From positions 62,001 through 126,000 of the forward strand of contig NZ_CP042437.1 in the NCBI RefSeq assembly GCF_007971525.1: 64,000 bases of DNA, given 5' to 3'. This DNA comes from Mucilaginibacter ginsenosidivorax. Its GTDB lineage: Bacteria > Bacteroidota > Bacteroidia > Sphingobacteriales > Sphingobacteriaceae. Below the pieces are notes generated by a model. That model was not told the origin of the DNA. It saw only the letters and a list, made by a program, of their open reading frames with translations, and did not search any database. This document shows, piece by piece, positions 33,152 through 41,480 of the stretch (position 1 is the stretch's first letter; each line of letters starts with the position of its first letter). The position numbers were made by a program, and so were the translations under genes.

Positions 33152-34501
33152 TTACAGATCAGGCGTTGCCATCATTTCGTCTGTAAGGGCTACTTTGTGT
33201 TTGCCCATAAGGATAAATATAATACTGATCAGGAGCAGGCCTGCAAAAAATATAATGCTCACCGTAAAGTTAAACCACATAATGGCAAATAAACTTACTA
33301 TTGTTATAAGCAGCGCTATACCCGGAAACCAGGGGTACACAGGTGCCTTAAATGGTCGTGGAAGCCTTGGCTCCTTTTTCCTTAGGATGAACAAGCTCAC
33401 CATGCACATAATGTACATGACAACTGCACCCAAAACCGACAGCACCAAAATTTGTGAGGTGCCATTTTTTGTATGGGTACCAATATAAATGGCGATAAAA
33501 CTAACGGCTCCGGCTACAACCAACGCCCAATGCGGCGTTTTAAACCGGTGGTTTACGATATCTAATCCCTTTGGTAAATAACCACTCCTGGCCATGGCAA
33601 ACACCTGCCTTGACGATGCCAGAATAGTGCCATGAAGCGATGCTATCAGCCCAAACAAGCCGATGCTGGCAAATATTTTGGTTAAGCCGCTTGCCTTGCC
33701 CAGTACAATCCCTATTGCTTCGGGCAAGGGGTAATCTAAAGTGCTTAGTTTGCGCCAATCGGTTATCCCGCCGGTAACAATCATTACGCCTAATGCCAAT
33801 GCTACCAATGTAGCCAGGGCGCTAATGTAACCTTTAGGTATATCTTTTCGCGGGTCTTTAACTTCTTCGGCAACCATCGCTACGCCTTCAATAGCAAGGT
33901 AAAACCATATGGCAAACGGAAGGGCGGCAAATACACCTCCCCAGCCAAAAGGCATTGGATTACTCATGTAGTTACTCATTTTAAAATGAGGCGAAACTAT
34001 ACCTAAATACAAAACCAATTCGGCAACCGCCAAAATGGTTATGAATACCGAAAATGCAGCAGATTCTTTTACACCGAAACCATTAAGCAACAGGAATGCC
34101 GCATTAAATACCAAAGCCGAATGCATAACCGGGATTTCGGGGTATAAAAAGTGAAGGTAACTCCCTAAGGAAATAGCGATTGCCGGCGATGCAAAAAGAA
34201 AATCAATAAGCGTGGCATAACCGGCTATCAGGCCGCCAAATGGCCCCATGGCCCGGTAGCCGTAGGCAAAGGCCCCGCCTGCATGCGGAATTGCCGTGGT
34301 GAGTTCTGTGTAACTGAAAATGAACGTAATATACATCACAGTTATAACCACTGTGGCTATAAGCATCCCGATTGTACCGGCAACATCCCATCCAAAATTC
34401 CAGCCAAAGTATTCACCAGAGATCACCAGCCCTACAGCTATCGCCCATAAATGGACTGGTTTTAAAACTCTCTTTAATTGCTCTGCCGGGGGTGTTGCCA
34501 T
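33152..34501 (-). CDS. eat: Ethanolamine permease, APC superfamily
   Basis: 449 residues with about 12 hydrophobic helices. The N-terminal region (HLWAIAVGLVISGEYFGWNFGW and TTAIPHAGGAFAYGYRAMGPFGG, each as part of longer helices) is typical of ethanolamine/amino-acid permeases of the APC superfamily. It imports ethanolamine across the inner membrane by proton symport. First gene of the eut cassette; the order is permease, eutB, eutC. No EutD/E/J or shell genes lie nearby, so acetaldehyde must be handled by an enzyme encoded elsewhere. Confidence 0.9.
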   Translation of the reverse strand: MATPPAEQLKRVLKPVHLWAIAVGLVISGEYFGWNFGWDVAGTIGMLIATVVITVMYITFIFSYTELTTAIPHAGGAFAYGYRAMGPFGGLIAGYATLIDFLFASPAIAISLGSYLHFLYPEIPVMHSALVFNAAFLLLNGFGVKESAAFSVFITILAVAELVLYLGIVSPHFKMSNYMSNPMPFGWGGVFAALPFAIWFYLAIEGVAMVAEEVKDPRKDIPKGYISALATLVALALGVMIVTGGITDWRKLSTLDYPLPEAIGIVLGKASGLTKIFASIGLFGLIASLHGTILASSRQVFAMARSGYLPKGLDIVNHRFKTPHWALVVAGAVSFIAIYIGTHTKNGTSQILVLSVLGAVVMYIMCMVSLFILRKKEPRLPRPFKAPVYPWFPGIALLITIVSLFAIMWFNFTVSIIFFAGLLLISIIFILMGKHKVALTDEMMATPDL

Positions 34502-34569
34502 ACGTTTTGATTTGCCGCCTTAAGATACTTATTGCGGGCCGAATATCAAAATAAAGACAGTCGTAAAGT

Positions 34570-34660
34570 GCCCCACCTAAATCCTCCCCGGAAGGGAGGA
34601 CTTTAAGAAGGCATTGCAAACCAAAAGTCTCCCCTACCGGGGGAGATTTAGAGGGGGCTT
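34570..34660 (-). repeat. C-rich REP-like element, copy 2
   Basis: In minus orientation: GCCCCCTCTAAATCTCCCCC, hairpin, GGGGAGACTTTT, then CCTCCCTTCCGGGGAGGATT and TAGGTGGGGC. It begins at the stop codon of the sugar-isomerase-like gene (34659-34661) and fills most of the gap to the eat gene. Confidence 0.85.
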
Positions 34661-35591
34661 AAACCTTCAACGTATTTTTTAAATAACCTATGCTGCTGGT
34701 AATGCTTGCCAGCGGATCTTTTGGCCCGTCGTGTTCAACAAAGAAATGCTTCATGCCGGCTGATTTAGCGGCTGCGAAGATTGGCTTAAAGTCGATAGTG
34801 CCGCTGCCTACAGGTAAAATGGTTTTACGCTCGGCATCCAAATCTTTCACATGCCAAAGCGGGAAACGGCCGGGATGTTGTTTAAACATTTCGACAGGGT
34901 CTTTACCGCCTTTAACGGCCCATGCCAAGTCGAGCTCCATTTTTACATTCTGTGGATCGGTTTCGCTCAGCAAAAGATCATAAGGAACTTTGCCGTCAAC
35001 GGCATGAAATTCCATATCATGATTATGATAGGCAAATTGGATACCTACCTTTTTGGCGGCCTCACCCGTTTTGTTCAATACTTCAATGGTCGATTTGATT
35101 TCTTCGAGCGTTGCAGTTGGCGAATTGGCGCAAACCAGGTATTTAATACCGCCTGCGGCTGCATCATCAACCAGCTCCCGCATATTATCGCGCAGGTTTT
35201 TCATTGGCGGTATAACCATCGGTTTGCCATCGGCGCCGTTTGGCAACTTTGTTCCGGGAGGGAGTTTAAATGGTGCGCCCAACACGTGGTGCGATGTCCA
35301 GTTCATGCCCAGGTCATTTACCATGGCTTTAAACTCTTTGGGTGTCATACCATAGTAGCCGCCTTTTTTGCTGAAGGCCGATTCCATGTCTTTGAAGCCA
35401 AGGGCTGCTATTTTTGTCAGCGTGCCTTTTACATCCTCGTCAATAACTCCAAAAAAAGTGAATAGCTGTAAACCAATGGCATGCGGAGCAGCCATATTGC
35501 TCAATAAGGATGCAGCCCTGCCAGATAAGGCCATGCCGCCAAGCACCAAAGTCCCGGTGCTTTGGATAAATTTTCTCCTGTTGTAATTCAT
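34659..35591 (-). CDS. Tat-exported sugar phosphate isomerase/epimerase-like TIM-barrel protein
   Basis: 310 residues. The N terminus NRRKFIQSTGTLVLGGMALSG is a twin-arginine signal, so the protein should fold in the cytoplasm and be exported. The rest is an AP-endonuclease-2/xylose-isomerase-like TIM barrel: IGLQLFTFFGVIDED, FAYHNHDMEFH (a metal-ligand type HNHDMEF), MELDLAWAVKGGKDP, WHVKDLD and a final FVEHDGPKDP, where His/Glu/Asp ligands normally bind a divalent metal. Bacteroidota carry many such exported paralogues, often in sugar utilisation; the substrate is unknown. It stands alone, with a REP element starting at its stop codon. Confidence 0.88.
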   Translation of the reverse strand: MNYNRRKFIQSTGTLVLGGMALSGRAASLLSNMAAPHAIGLQLFTFFGVIDEDVKGTLTKIAALGFKDMESAFSKKGGYYGMTPKEFKAMVNDLGMNWTSHHVLGAPFKLPPGTKLPNGADGKPMVIPPMKNLRDNMRELVDDAAAGGIKYLVCANSPTATLEEIKSTIEVLNKTGEAAKKVGIQFAYHNHDMEFHAVDGKVPYDLLLSETDPQNVKMELDLAWAVKGGKDPVEMFKQHPGRFPLWHVKDLDAERKTILPVGSGTIDFKPIFAAAKSAGMKHFFVEHDGPKDPLASITSSIGYLKNTLKV

Positions 35592-35691
35592 GCTGATAAT
35601 TTAGTTTTAAGTGGTACAGTAAATCTAAATAATAATTATCAGCAAATTAAAGTTTATTGTGTCTTTTTTACACATTAAGTTTTTCTCCAAA

Positions 35692-35753
35692 GATCTCACT
35701 CGAATTAGAGAGACTTTTTTAAGTCTTTCTCCCAGGGAGGATTAAGAGGGGCT
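35692..35753 (-). repeat. C-rich REP-like element, degenerate copy
   Basis: In minus orientation it starts with AGCCCCTCTTAATCCTCCCT directly at the stop codon of the glucosidase gene (35752-35754), followed by AAGTCTC and a decayed second half. It belongs to the family at 22196, 34570 and 49438. Confidence 0.6.
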
Positions 35754-38349
35754 ACTTGTGCAAACAATTAGCAATCAGCCCGGTCCACCCGGTTTGGTGA
35801 GATGCTCCTGCGCCCCTGCCTGTATCGCCGTCAAAATATTCGTAAAAAAGTATATAGTCCTTAAAATTCGGATCGGTTTGCATTTTGTGATTTGCGCCGA
35901 ATAACGGACGGTTACCTTTATCATCGCGCGTAAACAATTTAGATACGCGGTTGTAAAGTTCGCCCGCCACTTCGCCAAGGTTCATAAAGTTGCCGGAGCC
36001 GGTGGGGCATTCTACTTTAAAATCGTCGCCATAAAAATGGTGAAAACGATGCAAGCTATCGATGATCAGGTAGTTTATTGGCATCCAGATAGGCCCCCGC
36101 CAGTTGCTGTTGCCGCCAAAAAGTCCGCTATCACTTTCGCCGGGGGTGTACCGAATACCAAAATCAACTCCGTTAACTGATACCTTATATGGATTGTCCA
36201 GGTGATATTTAGATAAGGAGCGGATACCGTAATCACTTAAAAACTCCTTTTCGTCCAGCATGTATTTCAGCAACGATTTCATCCTGTACCCACGCAGCAA
36301 ACTGATAAGATGTTTGCCATTGTTACTTGTCTCGTTCCAGCGCGAGACTAAGGATGCCAAATCCGGGCGTTTTTCGGCAAACCATTTCATCCGCTCTTTA
36401 AATATCGGGCTATCGGCTATATCGGCCTCATCTAATACCTCCGTTGCGAATAGCGGAATCAAGCCTACGATGCTTCTTACCCGCATTTTTACCGAGCCAT
36501 CATCCGGGAAACGGATCTGGTCGTAAAAAAAGCCATCTTCGTCGTCCCAAAGTCCTTCGTTATTCTCGCCAAGGTTTGACATGGCCCCCACGATATAAAT
36601 AAAGTGCTCAAAAAATTTCGAAGCTATATCCTGGTATGCCTTATCCGTTTCGGCAAGCTCGGTTGCTATGCGTAACAGGTTAAGCGAGTACATGGCCATC
36701 CAACTGGTACCATCGGCTTGTTCCAGGTGTTGTCCGGATGGCAGGCGGGTATTTCTGTCGAAAACACCGATATTATCCATGCCAAGAAAGCCGCCTTCAA
36801 AGATATTGTTACCGGCCTCGTCCTTACGGTTTACCCACCAGGTAAAATTGAGCATGAGTTTATGGAAAATCCTTTCCAAAAAGTAGGTATCGCCCTTTCC
36901 GTTATTTGCAGCCTTATCCGTTTTATAAATATTCCAGACGGCCATGGCATGCACCGGCGGGTTTACATCGCTAAAATCCCATTCATAGGCCGGCAGTTGC
37001 CCGTTGGGATGCATATACCAATCGCGGGTAAGTAGTATGAGTTGATTTTTTGCGAATGCCATATCAATTGTCGCTAATGGAAGGCAATGGAAAGCCAGGT
37101 CCCAGGCGGCAAACCAGGGATATTCCCATTTATCGGGCATCGATATTACATCCTTGGTATTTAAATGTTTCCATTTGCTGTTGCGTGCATTTTCACGGCT
37201 GGCGGGTGGCTCGGGCTGCGAAGGATCGCCGTTGAGCCATTGACGAATATCGGAATAATAAAATTGCTTATTCCACAGCATCCCGGCAAAAGCCTGGCGT
37301 TGAATAAGGCACTTGTCGGCATCGTCTTTATTACTGTAAATATCTGCGTAAAACTGGTCGGCCTCGGTTATACGTACATTAAATATATTGTCAAAGTCCT
37401 CAAAACCGCAATTGGCATCCGGCGAAAGCCTGAGCCTGATGGTAACGCTTTGCCTGGCGGCAACGTTTATATCATAATTAATTGCTGCCTTTGTACCGGT
37501 TTTCTTTGGGTTGATAGTATCGGCCCCGTGAACTACATAATCATTAATACCGTCTTTATGGTAGTTGTGGCCGCTATCAAAATTATATAGCCGCTGCATG
37601 TTGGTTTCATTATCGCAAAACAATACCGCAGGATTATCCTCCGAATGCAGCCAAAGCTGCCCGAGATCTTCATGAAATATGCCGGTTACGCCGTTACCAT
37701 GGGCCGAGATTTGCGGCTTGTAATCATCATATCCCCAGCCCCAGGTATTACGAAACCACAGTGTAGGCATCACATTCAATGCGGCATCCTTATCGCCCCG
37801 ATTATGGATGGTAATTTTTATAAGGATATCATTTTGGTCATTCTTGGCATATTCTGTAAAAACATCAAAATATTCGTCGTTATCAAAAATACCGGTATCT
37901 ATCAGCTCAAACTCGGGATCATTGCGGGTACGGCGCTTGTTTTCGTTAACCAGCCAGGCGTACGGAAATTCATTTTGCGGGTACTTGTACAACGTTTTCA
38001 TGTACGAGTGCGTTGGCGTGCTATCCAGGTAATAGTATAATTCCTTAACATCCTCGCCGTGGTTTCCCTCGGGGTTACTGAGGCCGAAGTAACGCTCCTT
38101 GATGATGGGGTCTTTTTTATTCCAGAGGGATATCGCAAAACAAAGATTTTGCTGGCGGTCGCAAATGCCGGCTATGCCTTCCTCGCCCCAGCGATAGGCT
38201 TTGCTGCGGGCCATATCATGGGTTATATAGTTCCAGGCATCGCCATTCGCGCTGTAATCTTCCCTAACAGTACCCCATTGGCGGTCACTCACATAGGGGC
38301 CCCACTTTTTCCAGGTTGCATCTTTTAATCTTGCTTGTTCTGCATTCAT
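35752..38349 (-). CDS. GH63/MGH1-like glucosidase
   Basis: 865 residues, no signal peptide, so cytosolic. The N-terminal third is beta-rich (ERYFGLSNPEGNHGEDVKE, YKYPQNEFPYAWLVNEN). The C-terminal part is an (alpha/alpha)6 barrel with WEYPWFAAWDLAFHCLP, WDFSDVNPPVHA, LEQADGTSWMAMYSLNL, NSNWRGPIWMPINYL and a closing SHQTGWTGLIANCLHK. This matches bacterial MGH1-like (GH63 clan) glucosidases related to processing alpha-glucosidase; the acid and base are probably the Asp of AWDLAFH and a Glu near the C terminus, not proven. Likely role: hydrolysis of alpha-glucosides such as trehalose-like or mannosylglycerate-like compounds. Monocistronic. Confidence 0.85.
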   Translation of the reverse strand: MNAEQARLKDATWKKWGPYVSDRQWGTVREDYSANGDAWNYITHDMARSKAYRWGEEGIAGICDRQQNLCFAISLWNKKDPIIKERYFGLSNPEGNHGEDVKELYYYLDSTPTHSYMKTLYKYPQNEFPYAWLVNENKRRTRNDPEFELIDTGIFDNDEYFDVFTEYAKNDQNDILIKITIHNRGDKDAALNVMPTLWFRNTWGWGYDDYKPQISAHGNGVTGIFHEDLGQLWLHSEDNPAVLFCDNETNMQRLYNFDSGHNYHKDGINDYVVHGADTINPKKTGTKAAINYDINVAARQSVTIRLRLSPDANCGFEDFDNIFNVRITEADQFYADIYSNKDDADKCLIQRQAFAGMLWNKQFYYSDIRQWLNGDPSQPEPPASRENARNSKWKHLNTKDVISMPDKWEYPWFAAWDLAFHCLPLATIDMAFAKNQLILLTRDWYMHPNGQLPAYEWDFSDVNPPVHAMAVWNIYKTDKAANNGKGDTYFLERIFHKLMLNFTWWVNRKDEAGNNIFEGGFLGMDNIGVFDRNTRLPSGQHLEQADGTSWMAMYSLNLLRIATELAETDKAYQDIASKFFEHFIYIVGAMSNLGENNEGLWDDEDGFFYDQIRFPDDGSVKMRVRSIVGLIPLFATEVLDEADIADSPIFKERMKWFAEKRPDLASLVSRWNETSNNGKHLISLLRGYRMKSLLKYMLDEKEFLSDYGIRSLSKYHLDNPYKVSVNGVDFGIRYTPGESDSGLFGGNSNWRGPIWMPINYLIIDSLHRFHHFYGDDFKVECPTGSGNFMNLGEVAGELYNRVSKLFTRDDKGNRPLFGANHKMQTDPNFKDYILFYEYFDGDTGRGAGASHQTGWTGLIANCLHK

Positions 38350-38420
38350 GAATGCAAAGTAGGCTTATTTGAAATAATTAACAGAATTACAGGAGATGTT
38401 TTACACGAGGGTGAAAAAGA

Positions 38421-38450
38421 AGAATCAAGAATTAAGAGTCAAGAATCAAG
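38421..38450 (+). repeat. Left arm of a 30-bp perfect inverted repeat (heptamer AGAATCA)
   Basis: Four heptamers AGAATCA, AGAATTA, AGAGTCA, AGAATCA plus AG. The exact reverse complement lies at 40777-40806, so the pair brackets the dipeptidase and D-threonine aldolase genes. Confidence 0.9.
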
Positions 38451-38525
38451 ATTTGAACAAAATATTCCCAGGAATTGTTACTCCAGAATCTAACGAAAAC
38501 ATTTAACAACATGGTTATTCAAACT

Positions 38526-39596
38526 TTACCCCCAGGCCTTCCTCAAAAATCTTAGCCAGTTACCGTGCATCATGTTTTCAATGTCAACATCGGTATAACC
38601 TCGTTTTTTTAATAAATCGGGCACTTTTTGCAAATCGGCAATGGTCTCCAGGTCATATGGGCATTGCTCCCGGCCAAAAGCGCCGTCAAGATCGGTACCC
38701 ATACCTACATGCAGCGCGTTACCGGCTACCTGGCAAATATGATCGATGTGGTCTACCATCACCTCCATATTGCAGTTCATCCCTTTGGGGGTTGATACGC
38801 CCCTCACCCATCCCGGCACCATCATCCAGGCATCCAATGCAGCACCAATTACCGCCCCGCGATCAACCAACGCCTTAATCATCTCGTCGCTGTACTGTCG
38901 GTTGTGGTTTACCAGTGCGCGGCAGTTGTTGTGGCTGGCCCAAACGTGGCCGTTGAAATGATCAAGGGCCTCCCAAAAACTATCATCGCACAGGTGCGTT
39001 GCATCCAGGATAATATTCAGGCGTTCCATTTCTTTAAGCAACTCATGCCCTTTTGGCCCCATATAGCCGGTTGCATCGGTACCCTGGGCATACCTGCCGG
39101 GGCCGTAGTGGGCCGGGCCTACAGCCCTCAGGCCGTATTTATGGGCGCGTTCCAGATGTTGTACCGTAACAATTGAGTCTGCGCCTTCCAAACTCAGGAT
39201 GTATCCTACAGCCTTAGTTTCTGTGGATTGACCATCGTTCCAATAAGTAAGATGTTTCTCTAATGACTCCAGATTATTTACCTGCACCATCTGGCCGGCA
39301 TCTTCCATGGCTTTGTACCAGGCTACCTGTCCCTGTGTTTGCGCCCAGGCCTGTTCGGGCGAGTGCCAGCCCGGCAACGGGTTACCGGGAGCCACGTAAC
39401 GGCCAATTTGTGTGGCTACCACCAAACCAATATTACCCTTACGCAATTCGGGCAAAGTAACAACGGCTTTGGCGCGGTCAGGTTTGTCGGTAAGCCCAAC
39501 TTCACGCTGGTTTAATTCGGCCAGGGGGCGGGTTAAGTCGCGGTTCCACTCCAGGGCGTTCATGCTCAGATCTAAATGGGCATCAATTACAAACAT
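38526..39596 (-). CDS. Membrane dipeptidase, peptidase M19 (renal dipeptidase) family
   Basis: 356 residues, no signal peptide. Metal-site residues are visible: His7 and Asp9 in DAHLD, Glu137 in SLEGADS, His201 in DATHLCDDSFW and His222 in SHNNCRA with Arg226; GTDLDGAFG follows. M19 enzymes are binuclear zinc dipeptidases that accept dipeptides with a C-terminal D-amino acid. The ATG at 39596 is 12 bp downstream of the D-threonine aldolase-like gene, so they form one operon, and the partner genes point to D-amino-acid dipeptide breakdown, for instance of cell-wall fragments. Confidence 0.93.
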   Translation of the reverse strand: MFVIDAHLDLSMNALEWNRDLTRPLAELNQREVGLTDKPDRAKAVVTLPELRKGNIGLVVATQIGRYVAPGNPLPGWHSPEQAWAQTQGQVAWYKAMEDAGQMVQVNNLESLEKHLTYWNDGQSTETKAVGYILSLEGADSIVTVQHLERAHKYGLRAVGPAHYGPGRYAQGTDATGYMGPKGHELLKEMERLNIILDATHLCDDSFWEALDHFNGHVWASHNNCRALVNHNRQYSDEMIKALVDRGAVIGAALDAWMMVPGWVRGVSTPKGMNCNMEVMVDHIDHICQVAGNALHVGMGTDLDGAFGREQCPYDLETIADLQKVPDLLKKRGYTDVDIENMMHGNWLRFLRKAWG

Positions 39597-39608
39597 ATTT
39601 TTTTATGA

Positions 39609-40721
39609 TCAGATAGTGATTTTACGGTCGCGGGCCAGGTTAAGCCATTCGCCGGTAAGTTTATTATTTTCGATGGTATAAACGCGTTCATACAAAGCCA
39701 CCGTTGGGCATACATGATGCGGGATGCCATAAAGCACGTCGCCTATCTCATAGCTATGCCCTTTACCCGCATCAACAACCAAATGTTCCTCGCTTTGGCC
39801 AAGGGGTACCAGTTGGGGTGCATTTAAAAAGTAAATCCGTTTGTTCAGTTCATTTTCAGCCGAAATAGATTTGTGCCCAACATCCAGGCAAAGTTTAGTA
39901 GCATCGGGCAACGATACAACCCGTGTAACTACCAATACTGCCGGCAAAAAGGGCTGCTCCGGTATCCCCAATTCATAACCCCTGTCCCAATAAACAAAAG
40001 TACCCGGGCTGCATTCTACAACAGGTCTTTTTGAATGAATGGTAAACGTTGGCGAGCCGCCGGCAATAATAACCGGTTCGGGATAATCTTTCGCTTTCAA
40101 ATCCTGTTGCAGCTTTAATACAGGTGCAAAACCGGCATCGCAGCGCTGTTTTCGCTTTGTCACGTCAACATCGTGAATGTGGCCGTCGTAAGCATGCAAG
40201 CCAACCGGCGTAATCCCTGGCAATACGGCGCAATCCATATATAACTGTAGCGCATCAAAACCGGGTGCAATGCCTGTACGGTTCATGCCAACATTCAGAT
40301 CAAGGTAAACATCAATGGTAATTTTACTAACTACAGCGGCATCCGAAATTTCTTTGGCTGCTAAATCGTTATCAACTAAACACGAGAAGCGGGTTTGCGG
40401 ATAAGCGTGGGTTAATTTGATAAACCTATCCAGCTTGGGGCCAACAGGCTGGTAAGCCAGCAAAACATCGGGCGCTTTACACATGCCCAGCAGCTCTGCT
40501 TCGGCAATGGTGGCGCACTTGAATTTATTAATCCCGGCTTCAAGCAATAGCTGCGTAACCTGTTTGTTTTTGTAAGTTTTAATATGAGGGCGTAATCGTG
40601 CCACATCATCAATCATGGTTTTAAGCATATTGATGTTGGACTGTACCCTATCGGGATAAACAACCAAAGCCGGGGTATCCAGCTTATCTACATTATTAAT
40701 TATAAACCAGTGTTGATCCAT
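39609..40721 (-). CDS. D-threonine aldolase-like PLP enzyme (alanine racemase fold)
   Basis: 370 residues. The N-terminal PLP barrel has the Schiff-base Lys48 in RPHIKTYKN and the phosphate-binding GGSPTF. The C-terminal beta domain carries the paired metal ligands His336 and Cys338 in PHHVCPTV, diagnostic for D-threonine aldolase and D-serine dehydratase-like enzymes. Expected reaction: cleavage of D-threonine (or D-3-hydroxy amino acids) to glycine and an aldehyde, or dehydration of D-serine; sequence alone does not separate these. Cytosolic. Its neighbours are an M19 dipeptidase and a RidA protein, which fit release of a D-amino acid and removal of a reactive enamine product. Confidence 0.9.
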   Translation of the reverse strand: MDQHWFIINNVDKLDTPALVVYPDRVQSNINMLKTMIDDVARLRPHIKTYKNKQVTQLLLEAGINKFKCATIAEAELLGMCKAPDVLLAYQPVGPKLDRFIKLTHAYPQTRFSCLVDNDLAAKEISDAAVVSKITIDVYLDLNVGMNRTGIAPGFDALQLYMDCAVLPGITPVGLHAYDGHIHDVDVTKRKQRCDAGFAPVLKLQQDLKAKDYPEPVIIAGGSPTFTIHSKRPVVECSPGTFVYWDRGYELGIPEQPFLPAVLVVTRVVSLPDATKLCLDVGHKSISAENELNKRIYFLNAPQLVPLGQSEEHLVVDAGKGHSYEIGDVLYGIPHHVCPTVALYERVYTIENNKLTGEWLNLARDRKITI

Positions 40722-40776
40722 ATTTTTGTCTGAACCGGGATTAAAGAGAGTTTCAGATTCCCGGGATTTTTTCTGT

Positions 40777-40806
40777 CTTGATTCTTGACTCTTAATTCTT
40801 GATTCT
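40777..40806 (-). repeat. Right arm of the 30-bp perfect inverted repeat
   Basis: Heptamers TGATTCT, TGACTCT, TAATTCT, TGATTCT; the exact reverse complement of 38421-38450. It ends 5 bp before the stop codon of the RidA gene. Confidence 0.9.
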
Positions 40807-40811
40807 ATTCA

Positions 40812-41276
40812 TTAAACCAATTCAAACAAAGCCTCAATTTCAACAGGGATGTTATCGGGCAACGATCCCATGCCTACCGCGCTGCGTACACCAATTCCAT
40901 TTTCCTCGCCCCAGATTTTGGCAAAAAGTTCGCTGGCGCCGTTTATGATGAAGGGATGCTTTTCAAAATCGGGGGTGCAGTTAACCATACCCAGTACTTT
41001 GATAACTCTTTTTACGTTATCAAAGCTGCCTATGTTTGCTTTAATAGTGGCAAGCATAGCCAAACCAACCTGGCGGGCAGCAAGTTTGCCATCTTCCATA
41101 TTTATGGTATCGCCAATACGGCCTATAATCAGGGTTCCATCATCCTGTACCGTTCCGTGGCCAGATAAGTAAAGGTATTTTCCATCAACTAAACATGGTT
41201 TATAAACGCCAAGCGGCTTTGGTGCAGGCGGCAGGTTTAAGCCCAATGCTGCAAAATTTTCTTCGGGAGTGCTCAT
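40812..41276 (-). CDS. RidA (YjgF/YER057c/UK114) family protein
   Basis: 154 residues, a single chorismate-mutase-like fold of the RidA superfamily, subgroup with an extended N terminus (ENFAALGLNLPPAPKPLG, YKPCLVDGKYLYLSGHG). RidA proteins hydrolyse reactive 2-aminoacrylate and related enamines produced by PLP dehydratases. The conserved Arg of archetypal RidA appears in GVRSAVGMGSLPDNIPVEIEALFEL. It lies 90 bp upstream of the D-threonine aldolase-like gene on the same strand, and this pairing supports an enamine-scavenging role (inference). Confidence 0.9.
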   Translation of the reverse strand: MSTPEENFAALGLNLPPAPKPLGVYKPCLVDGKYLYLSGHGTVQDDGTLIIGRIGDTINMEDGKLAARQVGLAMLATIKANIGSFDNVKRVIKVLGMVNCTPDFEKHPFIINGASELFAKIWGEENGIGVRSAVGMGSLPDNIPVEIEALFELV

Positions 41277-41430
41277 ATTGTAAAACTATAGTATTTTCAA
41301 ATCTAAAAATACTATTGATAAAGTTGCGAAAACATATTTAAATATTTTAAAAACTTACGATATGGCAACAGGTGGGTCAGAAACGATATAAAAGAAGCAA
41401 CATAACGCAAATTATTTGCCATAAAAACAA

Positions 41431-41459
41431 AAAAGCCGGGGGTCTCAAGCCCGGCTTTT
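41431..41459 (-). terminator. Intrinsic terminator after the first beta-barrel gene
   Basis: A perfect 10-bp stem (AAAAGCCGGG/CCCGGCTTTT) with a 9-nt loop. Read on the minus strand it is followed by TTTTGTTTTTA, and it lies 21 bp past the stop codon at 41481. Confidence 0.88.
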
Positions 41460-41480
41460 ACTTAAACCATTGAATCAACT

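Noticed and set aside
34502..34658. Cobalamin riboswitch before the ethanolamine cassette
   Set aside because: No B12-box-like sequence or conserved core could be found; the gap is mostly a REP-like element.
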